A stretch of 25,159 bases of DNA from a virus. Each line of letters opens with the position of its first letter. Position 1 is the first letter of the stretch. The position numbers were made by a program, and so were the translations under genes. This document shows, one piece after another, positions 15,874 to 23,353 of this stretch. The notes below the pieces were generated by a model. The model was not told the origin of the DNA. It saw only the letters and a program-made list of their open reading frames with translations, and did no database searches. The stretch covers positions 1-25,159 of IMG/VR virus record IMGVR_UViG_3300010885_033876; one strand, given 5' to 3'.

Positions 15874-16588
15874 CCTTTTTCTCCGACAAATGGGTAACAT
15901 CCATTACTGGGGTTTTATTTGATAAATCATTATAAGCTTGGCCAATATTAAAGATAGTAGTTAATTCGCTTATAAGCTCACCAGTTTCTTTTGTACCAAC
16001 CTTCTTATAGACCATATAGTGTGTTCTATAGGAAAGATTAGACTTGTTTTCAATTACTAGCTTAACAAAAGCAGAGTAATCACTGGCAGATGAAATGCGG
16101 ATTTCTTTATCTTCTTGTAAATCCCATAAAGTATATTTTGTATATATGTTATAGGTATCAAGGCCATTCATCACACTAGGAAAATCAAACTTCTTAGCAG
16201 TTTTAAAAAGCTCAAGTTCTTCTGGATCATCAATGTATTCTTCTTCTGCATTCTGCAATGCGCCGATTACATTTCTATAACCCAAGAAGATGTCAACAAT
16301 CCCTGCTAGCAAGCTTGCATAGGGAACATAAACAGTTTCATTTTCACTAGCTGCAAATTGAAACCTTTCATGTAGATCATCTACTTCAATATCTTTTGAA
16401 AGAGTATCGCTAGTCAATGCTTCGTTGGGAAATTGAATATAAATTTCCTTAGGATTAACATAATCAACAAAGATAATCTCTCGCTCCCAGTAATAGATCG
16501 TTTTAATTACCTTATTAAGAGTAGATAAAAGAGTGTATGTAACACCAGCAACACCTAGTAATGCAATTATTAGTGTTAGCAAAGCCAT
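15857..16588 (-). CDS. Hypothetical membrane-anchored protein
   Basis: A 243-residue protein with one clear N-terminal membrane helix (ALLTLIIALLGVAGVTYTLL, residues 2-21) and a large soluble remainder of mixed strand and helix. A tract of acidic residues (NAEEEYIDDPEELELF) lies near the middle. The start at 16588 overlaps the previous stop as TAATG and has GAAGAAG upstream; an in-frame start at 16636 has no such support. No family was recognised. The anchor-plus-domain layout suggests a protein held at the inner membrane with its bulk on one side, but topology cannot be fixed from sequence alone. It sits immediately upstream of thyX. Confidence 0.72.
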   Translation of the reverse strand: MALLTLIIALLGVAGVTYTLLSTLNKVIKTIYYWEREIIFVDYVNPKEIYIQFPNEALTSDTLSKDIEVDDLHERFQFAASENETVYVPYASLLAGIVDIFLGYRNVIGALQNAEEEYIDDPEELELFKTAKKFDFPSVMNGLDTYNIYTKYTLWDLQEDKEIRISSASDYSAFVKLVIENKSNLSYRTHYMVYKKVGTKETGELISELTTIFNIGQAYNDLSNKTPVMDVTHLSEKKDAGKN

Positions 16589-16965
16589 TACTTCTTCACA
16601 TGCTCGAAGTATCCTGACCCATTGCAGATGTAACAAAGAGTTGTCGACTCAGGAGTAACATTAGGATCAATTCCTTCTCCGTAACATGCATGACAAACGT
16701 TGTTATACTTACGATAAAGGAAAGCACACTCTGCAGCTGCAGGCGTCTTCTTTACTGCGTTGTATACGAACTGCCAAAGCTGAAGGCCCCACTCCCATGC
16801 ATAGTAAGCGTATTCGGCTTCTGCATTGGTCTCATATGTTCCCTTCTCATATACAGAACTTGAGAAAGGAAGAGTAGCAACAACAACCCTATCAGGATCG
16901 TTAATGCTTGTAAGAGAAACCCGCATGGTAAAGTCAGGAAAAGACAAGAGTCTCCTTCTTGCCAT
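16588..16965 (-). CDS. Protein with DnaJ-like CxxCxGxG zinc motifs (possible downstream part of a frameshifted gene)
   Basis: A 125-residue reading frame whose C-terminal 35 residues carry two CxxCxGxG repeats, CHACYGEG at 91-98 and CYICNGSG at 111-118, as in the zinc domain of DnaJ. It should bind one zinc ion. Upstream residues are beta-rich, then helical (EYAYYAWEWGLQLWQFVYN). The start is uncertain. The ATG at 16965 lacks a ribosome site, while a TTG at 16947 has AAGGAG 4 bases upstream. The frame also overlaps the upstream gene (16752-17129) by 214 bases, so it may instead be reached by a -1 frameshift from that gene. A zinc-binding domain is firm; function is unknown. Confidence 0.68.
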   Translation of the reverse strand: MARRRLLSFPDFTMRVSLTSINDPDRVVVATLPFSSSVYEKGTYETNAEAEYAYYAWEWGLQLWQFVYNAVKKTPAAAECAFLYRKYNNVCHACYGEGIDPNVTPESTTLCYICNGSGYFEHVKK

Positions 16966-17129
16966 TCTGCTACTACTGCCATAGAACCAAGTGGTTCTTT
17001 CTCAGATGTAGTAATTGTTTCATTGTTATAATGCCAACGATTATCTTTCGTATCTACTAGGATGCTCTTTGGATCAAACTTAATTTCAAAATTCTCAAAA
17101 AGATTTGCAAAATCAATTCTTTTAGTCAT
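16752..17129 (-). CDS. Hypothetical protein overlapping the zinc-motif gene (possible first part of one frameshifted gene)
   Basis: A 125-residue frame. The first 58 residues look like ordinary protein (NRWHYNNETITTSEKEPLGS, then MAVVAEWQEGDS). The remainder (LTILIGLLLLLFLSQV and a Met-rich, low-quality tail) reads like a shadow of the zinc-motif gene in another frame, although it could be a membrane segment. The zinc frame continues the beta-rich character of this N-terminus, so I suspect a single protein made by -1 frameshifting near 16938-16957, or a one-base sequence error. It follows a terminator at 17150-17172 and so probably begins a new unit or depends on readthrough. No family was recognised. 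Confidence 0.5.
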   Translation of the reverse strand: MTKRIDFANLFENFEIKFDPKSILVDTKDNRWHYNNETITTSEKEPLGSMAVVAEWQEGDSCLFLTLPCGFLLQALTILIGLLLLLFLSQVLYMRREHMRPMQKPNTLTMHGSGAFSFGSSYTTQ

Positions 17130-17149
17130 GTATTCACTATGTATTAGGT

Positions 17150-17172
17150 AAAAAATAAACCCTTTCGGGCTT
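17150..17172 (-). terminator. Intrinsic terminator after the 648-residue orphan gene
   Basis: On the minus strand AAGCCC-GAAA-GGGTTT forms a 6-bp stem (one G-T pair) with a GNRA tetraloop, followed directly by TATTTTTT. It lies 13 bases after the stop of the gene at 17185-19131. A perfect 12-base palindrome, CTTAATATTAAG (17170-17181), overlaps its upstream edge. Confidence 0.85.
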
Positions 17173-17184
17173 AATATTAAGATA

Positions 17185-19131
17185 TCAAATTAAACTTGAC
17201 TGTGCAAGTTGCACAGCCTTAATGCTGGGACCAAAATTAGAAATATATCGAAAGACATCGCTTGGATTATCAAAAATATAATCAAACATTAATTCAATCT
17301 TTAAATAATTTCCAACCTTAATCTCAGTATCACTAGCAAGACCAGCCTCAAAAAGTTTCTTAGCTTCGGCTTTATTAGTAATTTCGGTTTTCTCTAAGTT
17401 ATATACAAAAGAAATATTGCGCATGTTCGCAATTTCCAAAAGAATATGCTTGGGAATCTTATTATTCTGAATCTGATATTCAAGAAAGTTTTTGATTCTA
17501 GCATACAGTGGTTTGATTGAAGGACTATTTTGCTGAGTAGCAATGATAGCCTTGCCATACAAATCAAGACAGTTACTCATCAAATTGATTTGAGTGCGAG
17601 TAAATGGAATCTCAGCAAGAAGCCAACCATATTCTCTTAGGGTCTTTGGCCGAATAACTTTAACCTTATGGCTTATGTTATAAAGACAAACCATCTCTTG
17701 CAATGACTTTGTTGTGTATTTGGATTTGTCAGAGGTAAGGAATTTAGTTGCTGCAATCTTCCAGCGTCTATACTCTTCACTGTCGTATCCGTATTGTGTA
17801 ATAGTATCCTCAAGGGAGCCAAGCTTTATGCGCATCTTCTCAGGAAGCATAAAGTAAAGAAGATCTTCAGCACTTCCAGTTTTAAACATATCAGCTAAAG
17901 TCTTATCAGGGGTTACAGCTACAGTTGTATTGCGGCCCACGTTAAGAACATAGTATGGAGTTTGGATTCTAGTTTCAATCTCTGCTTGAATCTTAGGAAA
18001 GTCTTCTAAAATTTTAGACATGCCGTCTTTGCCAATCTGTCTAGGCGTAATCCCTGATAGATTAAGCTCGCGTGCTGTGTCTCTAATTCCAGAATAAATT
18101 CTATCCTTGCGAAGCTTTTTATCTAAAGTTTCCCAAAAGATATCTTCTTCTAGCTTTCTAATATGACCAACAATGCTGCCAGTAATGAAATTAGCTTCAT
18201 GAATTGCATTAGCAAGCAAGGAGTAATTCTCTTTGGCATACTTAAGGTTGTCTAAAGTAATATCAGGATACTGGATTCGCTCTAGTTCCATCTTACTATT
18301 AAAGATAGGAGTAATTGAGGCAGAGTGTAAAAGCTTATACATCTCCTCAAGTCTAAACTCTTGAGCCTTTGGCTCCCAAGTATTCTTACCCCTGTAAAAT
18401 TTAATAGAGTTAATTTTCCCGCCGTAAGGTCCATAAGTCTTCTTGCCATCTTTTAAGGCAAAAGTATAAAGCCTACCCTTCTCCTGAAATGAAATAGTAT
18501 ATTCATGATGAATATCTCTCATTGTCTCAATAGTATTGCCATCCGCGTAAGGAGCAGAGGAAATAACTCTTGCAGCTTGAGAGCCTTTAGGCAGGAATTC
18601 TTCAATTAGCTTTGTATGCTCTTCATTGTATGAATGCTCTTGGGAGTAGATAATAGCATCCATTGCCCAAGAAGGCGCGTGAATAAAGCCTTCCTCTTCG
18701 ACTTGTCGATTGTTGTAATCTCTTGCTTCAGCAAGAAACTCAGACAAATGATTGTATCGTTCCGAGCCAACTTCAGTCTTGTTCATCTCCAAGATAACCC
18801 ATTCAATACCAGAGTCCTTCTCAAGATAACTTTTTACAGGATTGCCTGTGTCAGTGTCAGCATCAGGATGCTCCCATGGATATTGAATAAAACTAAGAGC
18901 TCTGTTACCAGGGTAAAGAGCTTCAAGTGCTTCATCTCCGAAAGGTAGTCTTCGAGCTTCTCTCCAGTCAGGATCGCCTACATCTCCGATACTAAGGTAG
19001 TTTGCAGTTGCATAGATTGTCTCATATGCGCCATACTGACCACCATAATTAAGAGTTGGAGGTGTCCAATACTTTTCAATAACTTCATTTTCACTAATAT
19101 CAGAAAAGTCAATAGAGTTTGACTTTGACAT
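17185..19131 (-). CDS. Large orphan protein of unknown function
   Basis: A 648-residue protein, the largest unrecognised one here. I see no Walker motif, signal peptide or membrane helix. Acidic and aromatic at the N-terminus (KYWTPPTLNYGGQYGAYETI), it contains a beta-rich section (YTISFQEKGRLYTFALKDGKKTYGPYG), a charged helical middle (IVGHIRKLEEDIFWETLDKKLRKDRI) and leucine-rich helices at the C-terminus. The start at 19131 is chosen because AAAGGGG lies 5 bases upstream; an in-frame ATG at 19173 would run through a terminator. It is flanked by terminators on both sides (19172-19191 and 17150-17172), which suggests its own promoter and timing. No convincing -35/-10 pair lies in the roughly 40 bases between terminator and start. 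It could be an early takeover protein or a virion component; nothing settles it. Confidence 0.85.
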   Translation of the reverse strand: MSKSNSIDFSDISENEVIEKYWTPPTLNYGGQYGAYETIYATANYLSIGDVGDPDWREARRLPFGDEALEALYPGNRALSFIQYPWEHPDADTDTGNPVKSYLEKDSGIEWVILEMNKTEVGSERYNHLSEFLAEARDYNNRQVEEEGFIHAPSWAMDAIIYSQEHSYNEEHTKLIEEFLPKGSQAARVISSAPYADGNTIETMRDIHHEYTISFQEKGRLYTFALKDGKKTYGPYGGKINSIKFYRGKNTWEPKAQEFRLEEMYKLLHSASITPIFNSKMELERIQYPDITLDNLKYAKENYSLLANAIHEANFITGSIVGHIRKLEEDIFWETLDKKLRKDRIYSGIRDTARELNLSGITPRQIGKDGMSKILEDFPKIQAEIETRIQTPYYVLNVGRNTTVAVTPDKTLADMFKTGSAEDLLYFMLPEKMRIKLGSLEDTITQYGYDSEEYRRWKIAATKFLTSDKSKYTTKSLQEMVCLYNISHKVKVIRPKTLREYGWLLAEIPFTRTQINLMSNCLDLYGKAIIATQQNSPSIKPLYARIKNFLEYQIQNNKIPKHILLEIANMRNISFVYNLEKTEITNKAEAKKLFEAGLASDTEIKVGNYLKIELMFDYIFDNPSDVFRYISNFGPSIKAVQLAQSSLI

Positions 19132-19171
19132 TTGTACCCCTTTGGTGAGTAATTGGAAGAAAAATCCAAAC

Positions 19172-19191
19172 AAAAAATGCGCGTTAGCGCA
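19172..19191 (-). terminator. Intrinsic terminator after the uracil-DNA glycosylase gene
   Basis: On the minus strand TGCGC-TAAC-GCGCA forms a perfect, GC-rich 5-bp stem with a 4-base loop, followed immediately by TTTTTT. It begins 12 bases after the uracil-DNA glycosylase stop and precedes the 648-residue gene. Confidence 0.88.
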
Positions 19192-19202
19192 CAGGATTAT
19201 CT

Positions 19203-19865
19203 TTACATGTCATTGATTTCATTAATAAAATTATTAATATATTTAAACTTATGAGAGTAATTAAATTGAAAAAGTTCCCAATCTTGTTCTGTTAGAGCAT
19301 TCTTCTGACGAAGATAGTAACTAGGATGGTAGATTGGAATAACAGGATAGTCTTGGCCATCCAGAGTAAAAGAAGATACAGCATCCGGCTTTTTCCAATC
19401 AACAGACTTTGGATCTTTAATTGTTCCGGTAATCTCTAAGCCAGCCATTGCACTTTTGCCAAGCGTAACAATTACCTTAGGCTTTAGATTAATAATCTGC
19501 TTAGCAAGATATGGACTGCAATTAGAAAGCTCTTCAGGAGTAGGAGTTCGGTTCTTATGAGGTCGGCATTTAACAATGTTAGTTACATATGTTAAATCAA
19601 TTAAATCATATTGCCTTAGATAGGTATCAAGAACTCTACCACTTACACCCATAAATGGAAGACCAACTTGATCTTCCGTCTCGCCAGGAGCTTCACCGAT
19701 TACTAGAATAGGTAAAGTCTTATGGTCCCATGGAGCTACTGTATTTTTGGTAAACTTATCAATTACGACACGGCTTCTTGAAGCACATAAATCCTTGCAC
19801 TTAGTGCAGTCTTTAATTTCTTGCCTGCCAATAGCTGAATAAAAACTTTCTTTGTCAAAGATCAT
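19203..19865 (-). CDS. Family 4 uracil-DNA glycosylase (iron-sulfur)
   Basis: A 220-residue enzyme that should cut uracil from DNA. Family 4 motifs are intact: GEAPGETED at residues 57-65 (motif A) and HPSYYLR at 180-186 (motif B with the catalytic-loop histidine). The four cysteines for the [4Fe-4S] cluster are C20 and C23 (DCTKC), C100 (NIVKCRPHKNRTP) and C116 (SNCSPYL). It overlaps the upstream gene as ATGA and is followed by a strong intrinsic terminator, so it ends the 25159-19203 block. In a phage with its own dNTP synthesis it would limit dUMP in new DNA or help degrade host DNA. It also argues against uracil-substituted phage DNA. Confidence 0.95.
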   Translation of the reverse strand: MIFDKESFYSAIGRQEIKDCTKCKDLCASRSRVVIDKFTKNTVAPWDHKTLPILVIGEAPGETEDQVGLPFMGVSGRVLDTYLRQYDLIDLTYVTNIVKCRPHKNRTPTPEELSNCSPYLAKQIINLKPKVIVTLGKSAMAGLEITGTIKDPKSVDWKKPDAVSSFTLDGQDYPVIPIYHPSYYLRQKNALTEQDWELFQFNYSHKFKYINNFINEINDM

Positions 19866-20404
19866 AGATTCACATGAGGAATGATTAGTTCAAAATCTTT
19901 AATAAATAATTTATCTATATCAGTTAGTTCTGACTTCGTAATCAAATCTGAATAATCAGATTTAATTTTGTCAAAAAGAACAGAAGTAACAATAGGATAA
20001 GCCTTTGGTTTTCTAAGTAAAAAAGAAAGCCAAACAAAATAGATATTACTATCTAGTGTAAAAATTAAGAATTTCTGACTAGGTTTCTGGTTGAGTTCAT
20101 CCCGCCATACATAGTTATAATGACCAGGGAGTGTGCTTAGTGTAAATACACCTACAATTCCGAAGTCATCAAGAGCACTATATATTTGATCAGTCTTTAG
20201 AACCTTAGAAATATATATATCTAAATCTGAATTCTTATTAAGGATTTGATTTGCGCTATATTTGCTAAGCAAGAAATTAAAACAATCTACCCCAGTAAGA
20301 CCTGGCTGTTTAGCCTTGCTTGAAGCTGAGATAGATGTTTTACTAATTGGTGTGCCAAACCTATCGGCAGGCTGGAATAGCTGCCAAAAATGTTTAGCAA
20401 TCAC
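19862..20404 (-). CDS. Hypothetical protein with GTG start
   Basis: A 180-residue protein that I do not recognise. The start codon is GTG at 20404, overlapping the previous stop as TAGTG; no other Met or strong ribosome site is nearby. It has a serine/lysine-rich N-terminus (KTSISASSKAKQPGLTG), a central FGIVGVFTLSTLPGHYNYVW segment and a hydrophobic patch (NIYFVWLSFLLRKPKAYPIV). Its last bases overlap the uracil-DNA glycosylase start (ATGA). That tight coupling suggests the two are made together, but a repair role is not otherwise supported. Confidence 0.72.
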   Translation of the reverse strand: MIAKHFWQLFQPADRFGTPISKTSISASSKAKQPGLTGVDCFNFLLSKYSANQILNKNSDLDIYISKVLKTDQIYSALDDFGIVGVFTLSTLPGHYNYVWRDELNQKPSQKFLIFTLDSNIYFVWLSFLLRKPKAYPIVTSVLFDKIKSDYSDLITKSELTDIDKLFIKDFELIIPHVNL

Positions 20405-20856
20405 TATAGAATTCTATTGACTAGGCTTGAGTAGATCTTCCGATCATTTCTTTGAGTCGAGGTTCTAAGTGAGTCAAAGTCCATAACCTGGGTTTGACCA
20501 AAAGACCAGTCAGACAAATCGGCAATCTCTAGATAAAGATTAACTTTATTGCAATACTTCTTACCACTATCAGTATAGTAATCAAACCAGCTACTAACGT
20601 AAGACAAAGTCTCTACATCTGAATTGCTTGTAGGATAAATGCTAATAGCTGCATCTCTAGTAATAGTATCCTCAGTAGGATGAACAGCTGCCACAAGATC
20701 TAAAGTAGAATTGTGTAGCTCTTCGTGTTCATACTTACCAAAATCTTCTTCTTCATCACTGTCAATTTTAAGTTCATCAGGAATAAAGACTGTAAGCGTA
20801 TCTAGATCTTCATCGGCGTGATCGTCAATAAAGGCATTAATGTCAAATTCTTCCAT
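20404..20856 (-). CDS. Hypothetical acidic protein
   Basis: A 150-residue, strongly acidic protein. The first 50 residues are dense in Asp/Glu (DSDEEEDFGKYEHEELH) and could mimic DNA or be disordered. The rest has beta-like stretches (CNKVNLYLEIADLSDW). It has no known motif. It starts one base after the IMPDH/GMPR-like gene stop and ends overlapping the next GTG start. DNA mimicry is only a possibility suggested by charge. Confidence 0.72.
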   Translation of the reverse strand: MEEFDINAFIDDHADEDLDTLTVFIPDELKIDSDEEEDFGKYEHEELHNSTLDLVAAVHPTEDTITRDAAISIYPTSNSDVETLSYVSSWFDYYTDSGKKYCNKVNLYLEIADLSDWSFGQTQVMDFDSLRTSTQRNDRKIYSSLVNRIL

Positions 20857-20857
20857 T

Positions 20858-21931
20858 TTATCTCACTAGTGAAGTGTTATTTTCAACGGTAATATTAGGA
20901 GAACAAATAAGCTTAGTACAGTTTTGAAGCTCAATAAGACTATGGCTATTAGTATAGCTCATAGCGCTACGAAGATTGCCTTCAATACCTTTAAGCATCT
21001 CTACAACAGATTCTGTCATAGGAATAAGCCCAGACTGGCCTTCAATGCTGCTCTTCTTATTATAGAAAGAGCTAGCAAGTCCTGCGTATTCCTTGTACCA
21101 GATACCAGTCTTTTCGTCTAGTACTGGGGCTGCGGCACTCTCAGATGTAGCAGTAAACATCTTTCCAAGCATTACAAGATCTGCCCCTGAAGCAAGAGCC
21201 TTGCAGATATCGCCATTATTCCGGATGCCACCGTCAGCCACAATATAAGCTGGAGCGGCGGCGTCCTTAGGATATGTATAGACTAGTCGCTTACGCTCAG
21301 CATGACAACGTGCAAGTGCAGTAACATTACCAGCACCAACACCAGTATTAAGACGAGTAGTGCAAGCGCTACCCCCACCAATGCCTACACGAATATAATC
21401 GCAAAGACTAGCAATGCGACTATAAGCTAGCTCGTTGGTTACGTTTCCGGCCCAGATAAAGACACCTTCATCAAAGCGAAGGTTCTGTAGCTTTACCAGA
21501 TAGTCATACATACTATCTAGATTGCCATTAGCAATGTCAACTAGAACGTGAGCAATTTCATACTCGCTAACTTTATTAAGCAACTTGTCAATCGAATAAT
21601 CAAGGCCAATGCTAATGCCACAGCCTCTCATATACATTTCGTCTAGCTCATGTTCCGGGCGAAACCTGTCAGCAAACACTGCAAAAGGCTTATAGCTGGA
21701 GTCAGTGATTGCGTCCATAAAATTATGGCCGGCAATGCCTGGCATAGGACTAGCAACAATTGGCAAAGCATCAAAAGGTTTCTGATAATACCCATTTTCA
21801 TTCCTGTGGTAAGGACTAATATTTGATCCATATCTACTATTGATATCAGACACTGGGGCCTGATTAAGCAAAACATCATCATAGGCAAGCTGATAATTTG
21901 CAGCTACCGCATCCTCAAACTTAAAAAACAT
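20858..21931 (-). CDS. IMP dehydrogenase / GMP reductase family enzyme without CBS domains
   Basis: A 357-residue TIM-barrel enzyme of purine nucleotide metabolism. YDDVLL at 17-22 matches the IMPDH/GMPR N-terminal TFDDVLL. The active-site loop GIGGGSACTTRLNTGVG (183-199) holds the nucleophile C190, and ADGGIRNNGDICKALASGADLVMLG (232-256) forms the phosphate-binding site. There is no CBS pair, so its length fits GMP reductase (about 346 aa) as well as a CBS-less IMPDH. The C-terminal segments IEGQSGLIPM and GIEGNLRSAMSYTNSHSL have the layout of both. The usual GPGS in the loop is GGGS here. It would shift the IMP/GMP balance, probably towards guanine nucleotides for replication or by recycling host GMP. 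The exact reaction cannot be fixed by eye. Confidence 0.9.
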   Translation of the reverse strand: MFFKFEDAVAANYQLAYDDVLLNQAPVSDINSRYGSNISPYHRNENGYYQKPFDALPIVASPMPGIAGHNFMDAITDSSYKPFAVFADRFRPEHELDEMYMRGCGISIGLDYSIDKLLNKVSEYEIAHVLVDIANGNLDSMYDYLVKLQNLRFDEGVFIWAGNVTNELAYSRIASLCDYIRVGIGGGSACTTRLNTGVGAGNVTALARCHAERKRLVYTYPKDAAAPAYIVADGGIRNNGDICKALASGADLVMLGKMFTATSESAAAPVLDEKTGIWYKEYAGLASSFYNKKSSIEGQSGLIPMTESVVEMLKGIEGNLRSAMSYTNSHSLIELQNCTKLICSPNITVENNTSLVR

Positions 21932-21933
21932 TT

Positions 21934-22449
21934 TTACTCCGCGAAACGAGATAGGTCCAAAGTTCTACGGACCATATGAACACTTTTCTCAATATCTTTT
22001 GAACCAGGAAAGAACATCCTGTCAAATATTTCTTCAACAAGCTTTGCATCAAAATCTTTGCACGAATAAACATCAGCGGTTACAAATCCCTGTTCGGGAA
22101 ATGTATGGAATGCAATATGTGATTCTGCAATCATTGCAATAGTGCTATAGCCATAAGTTTGCTCAGCGCGTTCCTTCAAAGCACCAGCAATAAACTGGGC
22201 AGTAGTAGAATTAGCAAGCCCTTCAGCATTTAAGCGCTGAAGGACTCGCTCTAGTTCACACTTATTATGTGGGAATTCTATAGTAAGTGGAGGAACAATT
22301 AATGTCATATCAATTGCATCTACAAGGGCTGATACAACTTTATGACCCATACTTGGATCATTAAGAGGATTTAATCTATCAGTTGAAGGCACTGACTTAG
22401 CGCCAGCATCATAAATTAAATGTAAGCCATTATATTTGTAGTTAGACAT
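21934..22449 (-). CDS. speD: S-adenosylmethionine decarboxylase proenzyme (pyruvoyl enzyme, SpeD family)
   Basis: A 171-residue proenzyme of the prokaryotic SpeD type. The self-cleavage and catalytic motif AESHIAFHTFPEQGF spans residues 108-122, with cleavage expected before S110 to make the pyruvoyl group. Catalytic H115 and C130 lie 5 and 20 residues after that serine, exactly as in the bacterial enzyme (S63, H68, C83). The N-terminal part is about 47 residues longer than in short bacterial SpeD. The family makes decarboxylated AdoMet for spermidine, though some homologues have changed to decarboxylate arginine or ornithine, so the substrate is uncertain. It sits 2 bases from each neighbour, between the Ntn hydrolase and the IMPDH/GMPR-like gene. 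No spermidine synthase (speE) is in the window. Confidence 0.92.
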   Translation of the reverse strand: MSNYKYNGLHLIYDAGAKSVPSTDRLNPLNDPSMGHKVVSALVDAIDMTLIVPPLTIEFPHNKCELERVLQRLNAEGLANSTTAQFIAGALKERAEQTYGYSTIAMIAESHIAFHTFPEQGFVTADVYSCKDFDAKLVEEIFDRMFFPGSKDIEKSVHMVRRTLDLSRFAE

Positions 22450-22451
22450 AA

Positions 22452-23351
22452 TTAATCGGATCCTTTCTTTTTCTTATCGGTTGTAGAATTCTTTTTTGAT
22501 TTACCCTTAGTCTTCTTATTTGAAGCTGCCTTTGGAGTTGACTTTGTTTTAGGAGTATGAGACTTGCCATACTGTACAAATTGGTCATCAGTATCATAAA
22601 TGATTGATAGCTTATGAGGAAAAGGCTTAGTGAAAATAGTATCTACTTCACTGTAAGTTTCCTTTACAACATAGATTGTTTCTTTGGTTTCAGTATTATA
22701 TACTTGTTCGACCATACAGAATGGACCAGCTACTCCCATATGGATATCACAAACTGAATCCATAACGGTATCTAGTAGTTGTTCGCCGTCAAACATGACA
22801 TGCGTCTCATCGTCGTCAGCTGGGTCAAGAAGACCCAAGCGTCTAGCTAGAGAGTATGCGCCAAGAGCTGTAGGTTGCCCACTACCTGTGGCCTGAAATG
22901 GCTCAGCTAGAAGGGTCACGCAAAGGAACGCGTCTACGTGATAAAGATTGCCACGATAACCAACAAGCAAATTAAGATTACTAGCTGGTAGTGGATCCAT
23001 ATCGTCCATGCCACGACCTTTAGTAACTATCTTACTCTGCATACTTGCAGGAATAATTTCGTTAAGGACGTTGTGAATATAAGCAATATCGCTTACATCA
23101 TCAGGGCGAATGAGCTCGTAGTAAGTATGCTGAAATAGCTGGGCATCCTTAAGAACACCAGCATAACCAAACATAATATCATCACGAATGAAGATCTTAG
23201 GTTGCTTAAGCATAAAACCATAATCAGCATAGCTAACACGGCTATCGGCTTTCAGTAAAACAGATTTAAGCAATGGATCAAGATCCATATTGGTAGGCAT
23301 TCCGGTAGTAGTGTCGACGCCTGTATTTGAATATCCTAGGATACAAGTCAT
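22452..23351 (-). CDS. Proteasome beta / HslV-like Ntn hydrolase with basic tail
   Basis: A 299-residue protein. The first 200 residues fit the proteasome beta/HslV Ntn-hydrolase fold. Removal of Met1 would expose Thr2 as N-terminal nucleophile (TCILGYS). KADSRVS at 34-40 matches the conserved ADSRAT with D36 in the place of Asp17, and K49 or K52 is in the place of Lys33. IMFGYAGVLKDAQLF at 59-73 matches the GxAGxxADxxxLF strand and helix. QATGSGQPTALGAYSLARRL matches the HslV AIGSGGNYALAAARAL helix. The C-terminal 45 residues are rich in lysine and serine (KSKKNSTTDKKKKGSD), as in nucleic-acid-binding tails. GAGGAG lies 9 bases before the chosen ATG. No ATPase partner such as HslU lies beside it. 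Activity and substrate are unknown: it could act on host proteins or process phage ones. Confidence 0.8.
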   Translation of the reverse strand: MTCILGYSNTGVDTTTGMPTNMDLDPLLKSVLLKADSRVSYADYGFMLKQPKIFIRDDIMFGYAGVLKDAQLFQHTYYELIRPDDVSDIAYIHNVLNEIIPASMQSKIVTKGRGMDDMDPLPASNLNLLVGYRGNLYHVDAFLCVTLLAEPFQATGSGQPTALGAYSLARRLGLLDPADDDETHVMFDGEQLLDTVMDSVCDIHMGVAGPFCMVEQVYNTETKETIYVVKETYSEVDTIFTKPFPHKLSIIYDTDDQFVQYGKSHTPKTKSTPKAASNKKTKGKSKKNSTTDKKKKGSD

Positions 23352-23353
23352 TG

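Noticed and set aside
17170-17181. Perfect palindrome CTTAATATTAAG as an operator
   Set aside because: It overlaps the edge of a terminator in AT-rich sequence and no second copy was noticed; more likely incidental.
1357-22896. Many plus-strand frames of 60-145 codons
   Set aside because: All lie opposite firmly identified minus-strand genes, have odd composition and no recognisable motifs.
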